This document shows positions 36,503-46,966 of a stretch of DNA of 64,000 nt, in pieces (the first letter of the stretch is position 1; each line of letters begins with the position of its first letter). Location of the stretch: positions 124,001-188,000 of the forward strand of contig JAIWZP010000028.1 in NCBI GenBank assembly GCA_025201375.1, read 5' to 3'. This DNA comes from Gongronella butleri. Taxonomy: Eukaryota > Mucoromycota > Mucoromycetes > Mucorales > Cunninghamellaceae. The notes under the pieces were generated by a model. The model did no database searches. It had not been told where the DNA came from and saw nothing but the letters and a program-made list of their open reading frames with translations. A program made the translations under genes and the position numbers.

Positions 36503-39457
36503 TCAAGCACGCGTGGCGAGGACCTCGTTCTTGCCATCGTGCATTTCGGCCGTGTCAATTTCACGGAATCGGCCGGACGAGCTCTTGTTCTCGGTATCAA
36601 AGACGTGCTCGCTACGGTCCAGGATGGCTTCCAAGTCCTCGTCGGAGATGACCTTGTCGCCCTGCGCGGCAAGCTGCACCTCCTCGCCATCTTCGGACGC
36701 AAGGATCTCCGCGAGCTCACGCGCGTTCAACTCGCTGTCTGTCTTGCCCGTCGCGCCGACCGGTGTCTTGAACTTGCCTGAAAAAACATTTAAAAAAAGG
36801 ACAAACAAGATTAAAATGAGCAATGTCTCTCTCTTTTGTTTTTGGATTTACCCTTGCTGATGACGAGCTTTTCAAGGCGTCGCTTGGCCGTGGCGCGATC
36901 GAGTAGCTTGGATTCCACGGTATTTCCAGTGACGAGGCGGTAGATGAGGACAGGGCGTTTTTGGCCAATGCGGTGCACGCGGTCCTGGGCCTGCAGATCC
37001 ATTTGCGGGTTCCAATCCGAGTCATAGATGATGACGGTGTCTGCGGACGTGAGGTTGATGCCGAGGCCGCCTGCGCGTGTCGAGAGCAAAAAGAGGTTGT
37101 ACTTGCTGTTGGGCGCATTGAACGCGTCAATCTGCTCGCGACGCGATTCCTGAGACACGCCGCCGTCGATGCGACACACGGGCCAGCCTTTGAGCTCCAC
37201 GGTCCAGTCCTCCAGGATATCTAGCATCTTGGTCATCTGCGAAAAGATCAGCACCTTGTGGCCGCGTTCAAACAGCGCTGGCAGCAGACGATCCAGCAAC
37301 AACATCTTGCCCGACTGTGCCGCTAATTCGTTGTTCAGCACGGGCATCTTGGTCTCGGGGTCCAATGGCCAGTCAAACAAAAATGGGTGGTTGCACACCT
37401 TGCGCAATTGCATCACCAAGTTTTGCAAATGAAGCGAATTGACCTGGCGGACTAGGAGAAAGCAAGAAAAAAAGTCAGCAACATAAAAAGATAACCATCG
37501 ATGAAAAAAAAAAAAAAAAAAAAAAAACTTACTGGCACTTTTGACCTCGGCCTTTTCCTTTTCGGCCACATGGTCCTCAATGGGCTTTGGATTGTACGTG
37601 CCCTTTTCGACCGCGCGGAAAAAGGCATTATCGGTCTCCTCCTTGTAGCTGACCGTCTTGAGCGCTCTGTTGGACTTGCGCTGCTGGTTGGCCTTGTCGT
37701 TGTCCGTGTCCGCGGGCTGCGAGTCCTTGGGGACGGTCATGACCGGCTCGTTCTCGTCAGCCGCCGTGTCTGTGTTGGTCTTGCGCTTAATCAAAAAGTC
37801 ACGAATGCGGTGTTTAATCAGGGCATCGTACAGGTTCTTTTGCGGCGCCGTCAGCGGCGCGTACAACAGGTATTCCTTCTTTTTGGGCAGCGAGTGCTCC
37901 ACTAAAACAAAAAGAGAACGGAAATGAGTCACTCGGACGCGTCTCGATGCGTCTCTTTTTATTTTTTTACCATCGGTCTTGAGTCGGCGCAGCAAAAAGG
38001 GCTTGAGGATGCCATGCAAGCTGGTGATGATCTGGTCCTCTTGCTCTTCCTTCAAGATGCGCTCTTGGCCGCTCTTTTCGTTGATGTCCGAGAAATTGAA
38101 CCTGGAAAATAAAAAAGATGAGACGGCCGCCATTTTTCCTCCTGATCACCCTCTCATCCCCTCGTACCAAGACTCAAACATGTCTAAACTGTCAAAGATA
38201 TCCGGCAAGAGGTAATTGAGCAACGACCACAGTTCGGCAAGATTGTTCTAAAAGATAAACGCGTGAGACGACTGGTGGACGTGATGCGGATTGGGCAAAA
38301 AAAAAAAAAAGAAAAAAATCGCTTTACCTGGAGAGGCGTGCCGGTGAGCAACAGGCGATTGGCACTCGAGAACATCTTTAGCTCGCGAATCAGGCGGCAT
38401 TCCATGTTCTTGAGGCGGTGGGCTTCGTCGACGACGATGTACTTCCAATTGTAGCGCTGCAACACCTTGCGATCATTGATGATAAGCTGATAGCTGGTGA
38501 TGACGATGGGGAAGTTGAGTGTATATTGATTCTTTGGCTTTAGCTTTTTGTTGACCAAGTGCTGGCGCTCGTCCTTGGACCCGTGGTAGAGCACGACGGG
38601 GATGGTGGGCGTAAAGCTAACAAATAAAAAAAAGGGGGGGGAATCAATGATGGGTTTCATCGCCAATTGCCCCAATTTCCATGAAATTTACCGCTTGAAC
38701 TCATTGACCCAGTTGGCGAGGGTGGACAATGGTGCGACGACAAGGTAAGGGCCGGCAACGTTCATGCCCTTGAGATGGGCAATGAAGCTGATGGTCTGCA
38801 GGGTCTTGCCGAGGCCCATTTCGTCAGCGAGGATGCCATTGAGGCCATTTTCCCAGAGACTGATGAGCCATTCGACGCCTGCGAGCTGGTAATCACGCAA
38901 GACACCACCCGTGACGAGACGCGGCTGGCGCGCCGATGCGGTGGGCTTGATCAAACGGGCAGTGGTATCCTTTTTCTCCTTTTCATCGCCTTGTTGCTGC
39001 TCTTGCTGCTCTTGTTGCTCTTGCTGCTTCTCCTGTTGCAGCGCCGCTTGCACGCTAGAGTCCGTCTGGTGTCGCTTCAAGTCATCCTGGTCGAGATACT
39101 CCTCCAATTGGTACTTGTCATCCTTGATTTTGCGCCGCTTCGTCACATTGCGAGCAGGCTCGTCCTTGGCACGCGCTTTTTTGCCTTGTTCCTTGCTTGT
39201 CTCCTTGCCCGCGTCCTTGCCTTCGGCCTTGGACTCGGAAGCGTGCTCAGCACGAATTGCACGCTCACGCGCTTCTTCTTGCTGCTTGGCAAGACGCTGA
39301 CCAAGGATATTCGCGTACGCGCTCGATTTTTCGAGCAAAAAGTGGAGACGCTTCATACGCTGGGCCTTGACTGTCGTGTCAAATTGGAGTTGGGCCTAAA
39401 TAGGGCGAGTCAGCACACTCAATCGCACAAAACGAGCCCCCAAAAGCTTTCTTTTCT

Positions 39458-39488
<31 letters not shown>

Positions 39489-39729
39489 CCTCACGCTGCA
39501 TTTGCTTCTCATAGTCACGCTTGGTCGCCTCGGCCATGGCTTCCTCTTCTTTGACCATGGCTTCCGTCACCAAGGGCGCGTCTTGCGCGTCTTGCTCAGC
39601 AGGCGACTCGATCGCAGGCGATTCCGTCGTGGTCGGCGAATCCACAGGCTCCATGGGCGAATCCGTATCGGACGTGAGCGCGACAGCCTTGGTGTCAGCT
39701 GTCACCTGCTCGATTTGCGTGTCAGTGTC
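36503..39729 (-). CDS. LSH: Lsh/HELLS (Irc5/DDM1)-type SNF2 chromatin remodeller
   Basis: A Snf2-family ATPase of the Lsh group, which remodels nucleosomes in repetitive heterochromatin and supports DNA methylation or genome stability. Exons: 39729-39490, 39395-38692, 38616-38328, 38247-38168, 38101-37971, 37901-37533, 37451-36852, 36777-36503, in phase throughout (about 895 codons). The initiating ATG is not found in the first modelled exon, so a short 5' exon upstream (39735-39990) is missing and the N-terminus is incomplete. Motifs in order: a basic/coiled N region with a Q/E-rich stretch, '[11 protein letters not shown]' (Walker A), '[10 protein letters not shown]' (DEAH), 'LLLTGTPLQ' spliced to '[10 protein letters not shown]', '[17 protein letters not shown]', '[19 protein letters not shown]', '[17 protein letters not shown]', and '[12 protein letters not shown]'. 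The order and wording fit Lsh/Irc5 better than ISWI or Ino80. No chromo-, SANT or bromodomain is seen. Confidence 0.88.
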
Positions 39730-40146
39730 CTGTTTCAGAGAAAAAGCAAGGTCAGTCGCGCCAAATATACCCTCAAAACATTGTACGACTTGCCATGAAT
39801 AAAAAAAAGCAAAACGAAAAATAAGGGGACAAGAGGCAAAAAAAAAAAAAAGTGAGTTGAAACAAAGAGAAAAAAAAAACAAAGAGAAAGGGAACGAGAT
39901 AAAAGAGGAGAAACGATGGCGTCTTGAAATTTTTTTTGATTGGCCATTTTGATTGGCCGCCCTACGCCTCTGATTTGCTTGCGGCACCGCGCACCCTCAT
40001 TCCAAAAAAAACACGCTCCGCTCAGCCCCGCTCCCTGACACGTCGTGCGAGCAAATCAGCTTGCTTTATTTCGTCAATTTAGAAATCAAAATGGGTATCC
40101 AAAAAAAAAAAAAAAGAGCATAAAAAAGAGATAAAAAGAAAAGGTG
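39730..40146. other. Intergenic/5' region of the Lsh gene
   Basis: It should contain the missing first exon and the promoter of the Lsh gene. A minus-strand ATG at about 39945 ('MANQKKFQDAIVS') is one candidate start, but I could not connect it in frame with a convincing donor. The rest is A-rich in the sense used for intron T tracts of minus-strand genes. Confidence 0.4.
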
Positions 40147-41969
40147 CTAGGACGACGACGACGACGGCGCGTTGCTAAAGCTGGCGCGCTGATTGTCCAT
40201 CAGTGATTTTGACTTTACAATGTGATCAAACAGACGATTAAGCTCGTCGTCGCCATCGTTTGGCTTTTCTCGCCACTCGGCATCTTGATTTTGCATGCGC
40301 CGTGCCTCCATGCGGTCCAATTTGTGTAGAATGTGGCTCAAAAAAACTTCTTTCTCTTTCAATGGCGATGGATGGTACCGCTGGCTATTGAAACGCGGGC
40401 GATTCATCGATTTGCATAACAAGTCGCTCATGGTCAGCATGTCATCAATCATTTGCTGCTCCGGCGACGACCATTCCTGAAGGGGGGGAAAAAAAAAGAT
40501 AAGAAAAAAAGGGGGGGGAGAAGTCAATTTTTGCGATTTCTGCAAAAAAAAATTCAATTTTTTTTTCTGGCAGGGTTTTCCTTACCTGGTTGGCCATGCG
40601 GCCGCGGTCGTTTTTGGCGACAAGGCGCGAGAGGGCGGCAGCGTTCATCTGGCGCTGGAACTTTGGGTCAAAAGAGGCGCGCTGATTGTCGAGTGTGCGT
40701 GACGCGGATCGTTGCAATTGGGCCATGAGGCTCGGAAGATGGTTGTATTTGGCGAGTGCGTCGGTGGCCGAGGCGCGCTGATCGTCAAGGCGACCACGTG
40801 ACAGGCGATCAATGGTGCGTCCCATGGTGGCGGCGGCAAGCGCATCGGCTTGGCGGTCGGACAGGTCGACGCGCTGGTTGTTAAGTCGCGGCATAAGGTC
40901 CGACAGCCGGTCAATCGAAGAAACGAGCAGATCGAGGTCCTTTTGCGTGCGTTCCGGCGTGCGTGCGCGGTAGCTGGGCGGCCGATCCGTTGGTTTTTCG
41001 CTTTTTTCGTCTTTTTCGTCTTTTTCATTTGCTTTTTCATCGCTTTCGCTCTTTGCGCCCACTGAGCGGTCCATGATGTCATCGTAGGCCGGGAGAGGAT
41101 CGTTTTCGCCCAATTCTTTGTTTTCTTCCACGGTTGCATCGTCCATGCCTTGCTGAGCCACTGCTGCGGAGGCATTGGCGGCACGCTGACCAATCAAGGT
41201 GCCAACAGTATGGATCAACTGACGCAATTCGTCCCACAGATCCGTGGTGCCTGTCATGTGCGTGACCTGCTGCTGCAAGACCCCCTGGAGGTGGGCAAAC
41301 AAATCATCGCCATGCACTCGCTCCATCATGGGCGCCGTCGCGTCCTCTTTTGTTGGCGATTGCACGTCCTCCAGCAATCGATAAACGTGTTCAAGCAAAG
41401 CAGCCACCGCACAAGCCAAATCGTGGTCCATTGTGTCATTGCCCACCACGGGCGAGTAAGTCAACATTTCCTGCACTTGGCTGATCGTTGCCAATGCTGG
41501 CGACGAGTCGCGCCGGCGCAATGGCCCGCGGACGCCCGCCAACCGTTGCGTCTGCTCGTCAATCGAGTGTAAAAGCGTTCTTTGCGTCAAATCCTGGAAA
41601 GATGACTCGGAATGCCGCCGTTCCGCTCTGTTGCACCCGCGCACAATCTGCCGCAACAGTGAATCGAGCGCCACAAGACACACCTGCTTCACAGAGTTCA
41701 GCGATTGCACCTGGTTACGCGTTAAAGTGCTTGTTGTCGTCGTCAAAACATCGTCGTAGCTGAAAGGCTCCATCATCAATTGCTCCAATTCGCTCGGTGA
41801 TTGCTGCTGCTGGTCGCGTGGCTGTGTCGGTCGAGACTCATCGTCTTGCTATAAAAAAAAACGGGAAAAAATAAGACAAAGTGGTGGGGTCTCCCCCCAA
41901 AATAAATTATACCTCTTGTCGCTGTGCTGCACGCTGTTTTCTCGGTTTGGGCGCTTGAAGAGTTGCCAT
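40147..41969 (-). CDS. Unrecognised 549-aa protein with repeated (N/D)-Q-R motifs
   Basis: Three exons (41969-41913, 41848-40586, 40476-40147) sum to 1650 nt, or 549 aa, with clean phase-0 junctions. I do not recognise the family. The protein is hydrophilic and mostly helical, with no signal peptide or membrane segment. A central acidic K/E/D stretch ('ANEKDEKDEKSEKP') precedes a region where a short motif recurs: 'LNNQRVDLSDRQ', 'LDDQRASATD', 'LDNQRASFD', and near the C-terminus 'MDNQRASFS'. 'MGRTIDRLSRG' lies between repeats. It has two candidate PY-like words, 'LPAYDDI' and 'RPPSYRA', which in other proteins bind WW domains. It shares a divergent promoter with the KAR5-like gene. A scaffold or adaptor role is possible, but that is inference. 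Confidence 0.8.
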
Positions 41970-42605
41970 AATGCGATGATGAAGAGGGTATGCAAAAAGA
42001 TGAAGAGGGAAAAGAAAGAGCGAAAAACGGTCGGGTTTATGCGTGAAAAGAGAAACAAAGGGGGAAAAGCGGCAAACGAGGAGGAAAAAAAAAAAAGAGA
42101 GAGAGAGGTGGCCCATTTCAAACTCAATTCGCGTCGCACCAACGCCCGCCAGGTGCATATGCCCCGTAGGGAGGCCCGCCCACCCACACGTAACCCTGAT
42201 TTGACGATCTTTTCCCCAATTCTCTCATTCTCTTGTTTTTTTTTTTTTTTGTTGCTTGCATGCAGCAACGTCATCCGCTCTCTTTTCTTGTCATTAGCGT
42301 GAGAGGAGGAGCTGCGCATTCACCCTACACACACGCGCGCGTGCCTGTGCAGCCCTAATCCCCCCCTCTCTCCCCTTGAGAACGCCAAAAAAAAGTGGGT
42401 CCAATGAGACGTTATCCAAATGTGTATACGATCATCCTTGAAAAGCCATGTGTAACTTGCAAATATAATCGTAATTTACAGACGACACAGTCATGGCACT
42501 GCCGATCATGTGGCTCGCCAAACGAAACAAAGCGCTTGTTCCATCGTTTTGGATGCTCGCTTATCACTTTTTTTTTCTTTTTTTTTCTTGTCAATGTAAC
42601 CTACC
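41970..42605. promoter_or_regulatory. Divergent intergenic region, NQR-protein/KAR5-like
   Basis: 636 bp between divergent starts. It contains A-rich sequence near the minus-strand gene and T-rich tracts near the plus-strand gene (42235-42250 and 42570-42590). It also has a 'CACACACGCGCGCGTG' alternating stretch at about 42328-42343. I see no other gene in it. Confidence 0.45.
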
Positions 42606-42778
42606 ATGCAGCTACTCATCTCCTTGCTGATCCTCATTTCCATTCACACCATGGGCACGCAGGACGTCGTACGGAACGAGGCCCTGTTTATGCCACAGCG
42701 CATTGTCGATCACGCCATTGGTAAGCAAGCGACACGAAAATCAGGCCATTTTCACGGCCACTCACACGTGGCTCGTCG

Positions 42779-42813
<35 letters not shown>

Positions 42814-44481
42814 CTCTGGTGGACCCACGACACGGACCTCTATCCAGCCATCTTGCACGACATGCAGGTGAAAAAAGGCAATTGTTTCCAGGCTATTGTC
42901 ACGACCATGGACACAGACTGCGACGCGCTCCTAGAAAACGACCAGGCGCGCATGAAGCGTAAGAAGAAGAAAAAAGCGGAGAAAAAGAGGAATTGACGCG
43001 CTGCTTTCTATGCCAGTCGCCGTCCAATTGACATTGTGCGAGCTTTCCATGTCCTATGTATCAGCGCCGCGCCAATGCGCACCTCGCTTGCCCATCCACA
43101 CCTGTGTCCACACCTTGGCCAGCAGCCCACAGCTCTGGACCACCTACAGTGGCAAGTGAATTAAGAAAAACTAGGCTCTTTTTGCTAAAAACAAAGAAAA
43201 TGATGAAAAAGGGGGGCACATTGACTCACGTGCCACATGTCATCAAATCTCGTTTTTAGGTTATCTACGCGAAAGCATCCACATTTGCTTCATGCTGCGC
43301 TACCCAATGGAAAAAGGTAATAAAACAAGAAACGATGCGAAAAAAAAATAAGAAAAAATAGGTTGGTTTTTTTTTTTTTCGCTCTTTGATGGGTTCCCAG
43401 GGTCTAAATGGCTTGTATCATCATGGTGATAGATTTGCTTGCTCAGGTGCAAGCTAATATGACGAGGGAACAGACGCAAAACTATGCGTTGCTCCACGAC
43501 CAGCAGCAACAGCTCGTACAATGGCGCCAAGAGGAGGTCAGCCAGCTGAAAAACCTCGGTCTCCAGCACGCTTCGTTGATGGAGCGGATTGTTGGTGCGC
43601 AGGTAAAACAAAAACGACGCGTCGAAGCGCGTCTCACGCAGTCCATTTGTCCCTGTTTTTATAATTTTCGCCTTTTTTTTCTTTCTGCAGAACAAATCCT
43701 TTGCAGAATTGGACCACCTCGCGACCATGCTTCAGACCATGACCTCCGAAATGTACGCATTTCATCAACAGACAAAAAGTACACAAGAGCAATGGCTTGA
43801 AAATTGGGCAAAAGTAAGAAAAGCGGCCACTGTGCCAAGAGATATCATCGAAATTAAGCTTCTTCCATGTTTTTTTGCCAAGGCTTTTGACGACGCTGAG
43901 CAGCTGGTATCGCCGCTGCTTGATTCGTTGCAATCGCTTGCGCTATGGCAAGACGAATCGCTGACGCATTGGCAGGTGTGGATGGCACGGCAGCAGGCCG
44001 CTCTGGACACGTGGGACGTGGCGCTCGATGGGTTCAATGCCACGCTACACACGACCCTGGGTCAAATGCACACAAAAGTCAACGATTTGCAACATGATAT
44101 GGACGGCGTCCTGTCCCGTGTCTCGGCATTCATCCACGTCTTTGCCCGCATCAGGCAATTCGCGCAAAAGAGACTGGCGATGCTTGGTAAGCAAGCTTGT
44201 TGAGCGCAACAATGTATCGCAAAAGAGGAATTTAAGGGGGTGGCCGAGAGGCTTGGAGTCTCATGTTGATATTTTTCTTTTTTTTTTTTCTTTTTGTACA
44301 AATGAAGGTTGGGCAGCTTGCTTGCTGTCTGAGATCACAGCACGCAGCGTCGCGCGGCTTGCGTTGCCGTGGCCCTTGCATCATATTCTGCAGGTTTTCC
44401 GTGCGTGACGCCATCATTTCCAGGCTCCGCCCCACGAATGCCCTCTTTTCATGCAAAACACTAAACCTTGTTTCATTTTTC

Positions 44482-44520
<39 letters not shown>

Positions 44521-44812
44521 AATAGTGGCCTGGCTGGGGTTCGATTCGCTCTGGATGATGGTAAAGAGGGGCCCAGAAACATGGATCACATGCGGGCACA
44601 AGATGACATTTCCTCTTTTTTTTTTTTTTTAGGTTGTCACAATGACCATGGCTGCTGTTGCCGGTCGCTGGGCCAAATGGCGGTCAGATCGAAACGTCTC
44701 ACAAGTGACCAGAGCAACGGCCGCTTCCTCCGACAGGATGCCGCCTTTTAAAGACGCCAGAGACACGGAACGACTACAATTGTACCTCCAATGGCTCAAT
44801 GGGGACGATTAA
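42606..44812 (+). CDS. KAR5: Kar5/GEX1/Brambleberry-family nuclear fusion protein
   Basis: Kar5-type proteins sit in the nuclear envelope/ER and are needed for nuclear envelope fusion during karyogamy. Ten exons (42606-42720, 42848-42958, 43017-43151, 43260-43316, 43433-43602, 43691-43813, 43883-44186, 44308-44400, 44526-44560, 44633-44812) sum to 1323 nt, or 440 aa, all phases matching. Residues 1-17 are a hydrophobic signal peptide. A Cys-rich lumenal domain follows, with cysteines in 'NCFQAI', 'TDCDALL', 'LTLCELS', 'RQCAPRL', 'HTCVHTL', 'WTTYSGYL' and 'SIHICFML'. This spacing, with the Trp-x-x-Tyr, is the family signature. A long coiled-coil middle leads to two or three hydrophobic C-terminal segments ('LALPWPLHHILQVF', 'AWLGFDSLWMMVVTMTMAAV'). 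Intron 3 uses a GC donor (GCAAGT). The family call rests on pattern, not a search. Confidence 0.78.
42781..42813. repeat. 33-nt T homopolymer in KAR5-like intron 1
   Basis: An uninterrupted T run within intron 1, on the sense strand, 34 nt before the 3' splice site. It is one of the longest examples of the sense-strand poly-T tracts found in introns throughout the window. Confidence 0.9.
44483..44519. repeat. 37-nt T homopolymer in KAR5-like intron 8
   Basis: A T run ending five bases before the 3' splice AG (GAATAG) of intron 8. It acts as an extreme polypyrimidine tract. The exact length may be affected by sequencing or assembly. Confidence 0.85.
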
Positions 44813-45472
44813 AGCATTAAAGCAAAGCATGGAGACGACCTAATTGGCGTCAGCCACTTCCTTTTTTTACCTGTTGTTGCCAACACCAATGGCAACATGG
44901 TTGGGCAAGCCAAGCTTTTTTTTTTTTTCGGGGAATATGGTTTTTTTTTTTTTTTTTGTGAAAGCAACATCTTTTGGCGGACCACATGAGCCTGCGATTT
45001 CTGTATTAGGTCTAGCTGCTCGTGAGGTGACAAAAAACAGGGTCCCCTTTTTGTGTCGGCGGAAGAAACAAAAAGATATTTTTTGAAAGAAAAGAGAGAG
45101 AGGGGTCGGGTGCACGAGACACTTGCCGCTTGCACGGCCGGTGTTTTCCCCTTCCCCAACGTCTCAATGGCTAAACGGCGGAAAAGGAAGGAATTCATAG
45201 ATCAAAAAAGCTTGCCATGGACAACAAGGAGCGCGGGGGTGCCACAGAAATTTCTTTTTTTATGTTTTTGATTTCAATGGAACAACATGAATTGCATGAA
45301 TAGAAAATGTGTGTTTCTTCACGTCTATTGCCGACTTTTTGGAAGCCACGGAAGCGGAGATTTGACGTTGCCTATAAAAGGGAGACGGCATGTGCCCATT
45401 TGCGATGAATTTTTTCTTTATTCCTTTCTTCTTTTTCCGTTTTACAACGCATTGCTTGCTCATGCAGTGATT
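44813..45472. other. Intergenic region upstream of the LEA2-like gene
   Basis: 660 bp with T runs at 44918-44928 and 44941-44957 and no supported gene. The right part holds the promoter of the next gene, including a TATA-like element at 45373. Confidence 0.5.
45373..45380 (+). promoter_or_regulatory. TATA box
   Basis: TATAAAAG, a perfect TATA consensus, lies 93 bp upstream of the ATG at 45473 and about 50 bp before a T/C-rich stretch that would suit a fungal 5' UTR. Most other promoters in the window lack such an element. Confidence 0.55.
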
Positions 45473-46966
45473 ATGCCTCACACCATTTATCATGAGCGGA
45501 AAAACTCGCCCTCCAGCTTTGAAGACATTGATCCTTACCGCCAACACACTCATCCACAAGGTAAAAATACCAAAAACAGAGCGCAATGGCTTGCCAAACT
45601 TCTTCCCCCCATCCCACTGTTGCACTGGGGCGGACACAGAAAATGGAAAAAGAGAAACCCATCTTCTGCGCAGGGAGTTTTGGCGCGGGGTCTTGACCCG
45701 CTTGCCCGTGCGACAATAGGGAGCAGGACCCCATAACTCGAAAACGCTCAATGGGACGCAATTGAACTCAATTCACGTTTATTTTCCTTTTTCCTCATTT
45801 TTAAAACAGAACCCGACGAGCAATCGCACTCGCGGACGACCTCCGACAGCAGCACAAGTCGACTGTTAGGCGCACACTACCGGCAATCGCTCACGCTGTA
45901 TGGAGACGACCCATATACAAGGCAATCGGCGCGCGTTGCCGCCGCTGCCGCGCAACAACAAGCGGCCGCATTGTCGTCATCGACACCCACGTCGGCACGG
46001 TCGTCAATGGACGTGACTCTGCCGCTGCCGCAAGATCAATTGCAAGTTTTGCCGCCATCTGTGCCACCTCGCCCAGCATCTGCGCATTTGCACCATCAAA
46101 AGCAGCCGTCTGACTCTTCCACATCGACACAGCGTGCCAATTCGTACCTGCCTTATTCACATCACAACATGGACGCGGAAGCGGCAGTCAAACGACCGGC
46201 GGCCGCGCCCATTTACGTTGAAGACGAGCAAAGCACGACTTTCCAGGGGTCCATCTTGCAAGACCATTTCATGGTCGACACCAGCTCGCAGCACAATGAT
46301 CGCGACCCGCCATCACGTGCTCAGGCCACGCTCGAAAAGGAATTGGAGAGCAACACGCTTGACAGCCAGCTTCTTGCAAGACGCCGGCGCCGCGCCAGCC
46401 CCATTCGCTACTGCGGCATCCAACTACGCGTCTGGATCGCATCCATTGTCACCTTTGTCATCGCCATCACGCTCCTCTTGTACTTTTTAGTCCCGCGATC
46501 ACCCAGGGATTTGCAATTCAACGATTTGCAGGTTAACGACATGAGCTGGTCCGAGGGAAACACCGTGGCCACAGGCTCATGGCGCGTCAACATCACCATC
46601 AACAACGAGGCCAACTGGATCCCGCTCAAGTTGAACTATCTAAACTTGTTTATCGCCGACAGCGACACCGGCGACATCTTTGGCTTTGGCCAGACAAACA
46701 CATCGCAAACGCTCGCCCCGCGATCGCACCCAAAGATTACAGACATTCCGCTGCACGTCTACTACAAGGCAAAAAACAGCACAGACGAGACAATCAACGA
46801 TTTGTTCAACGTTTGCGGCCTGACCTCCGTTTCCAGTGGCCCAACTTATGGAAACACAAGCCCTATGCTAAACATCACGGCCCTCGTCGACCTACACATC
46901 CAGGGCATCGTCCGTACCACCCACCTCGTCACAAAAGCCCCCGTCAGCGTCACCTGCCAGTCCTAA
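45473..46966 (+). CDS. Single-pass membrane protein with LEA2-like domain
   Basis: Two exons (45473-45560 and 45810-46966) sum to 1245 nt, or 414 aa, joining in phase 1. Residues 1-235 are low-complexity, Ser/Gln/Ala-rich and probably disordered and cytosolic. They end in a basic RRRRR-like cluster. One membrane segment follows at about 237-258 ('VWIASIVTFVIAITLLLYFL'). The C-terminal 155 residues look like a LEA2/NDR1-type beta sandwich: a 'DLQFNDLQVND' strand, 'WRVNITINNEANW', and a second strand pair, with several N-x-S/T sites consistent with a lumenal or extracellular side. Related fungal proteins have this layout, but their function is poorly known. There is a TATA box at 45373. A downstream AATAAA-like signal lies near 47137-47150. 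Confidence 0.75.

Noticed and set aside
39481..39987. Full-length 168-codon frame as the Lsh N-terminus
   Set aside because: Its upstream half is poly-Phe-like intron sequence with no ATG in frame; only 39490-39729 has coding character.
44230..44545. tRNA-like A box (GTGGCCGAGAGGC) and B-box-like GGTTCGATTCG
   Set aside because: They are about 300 bp apart, no cloverleaf stems can be drawn, the first lies in an intron and the second in an exon of the KAR5-like gene. Chance resemblance.
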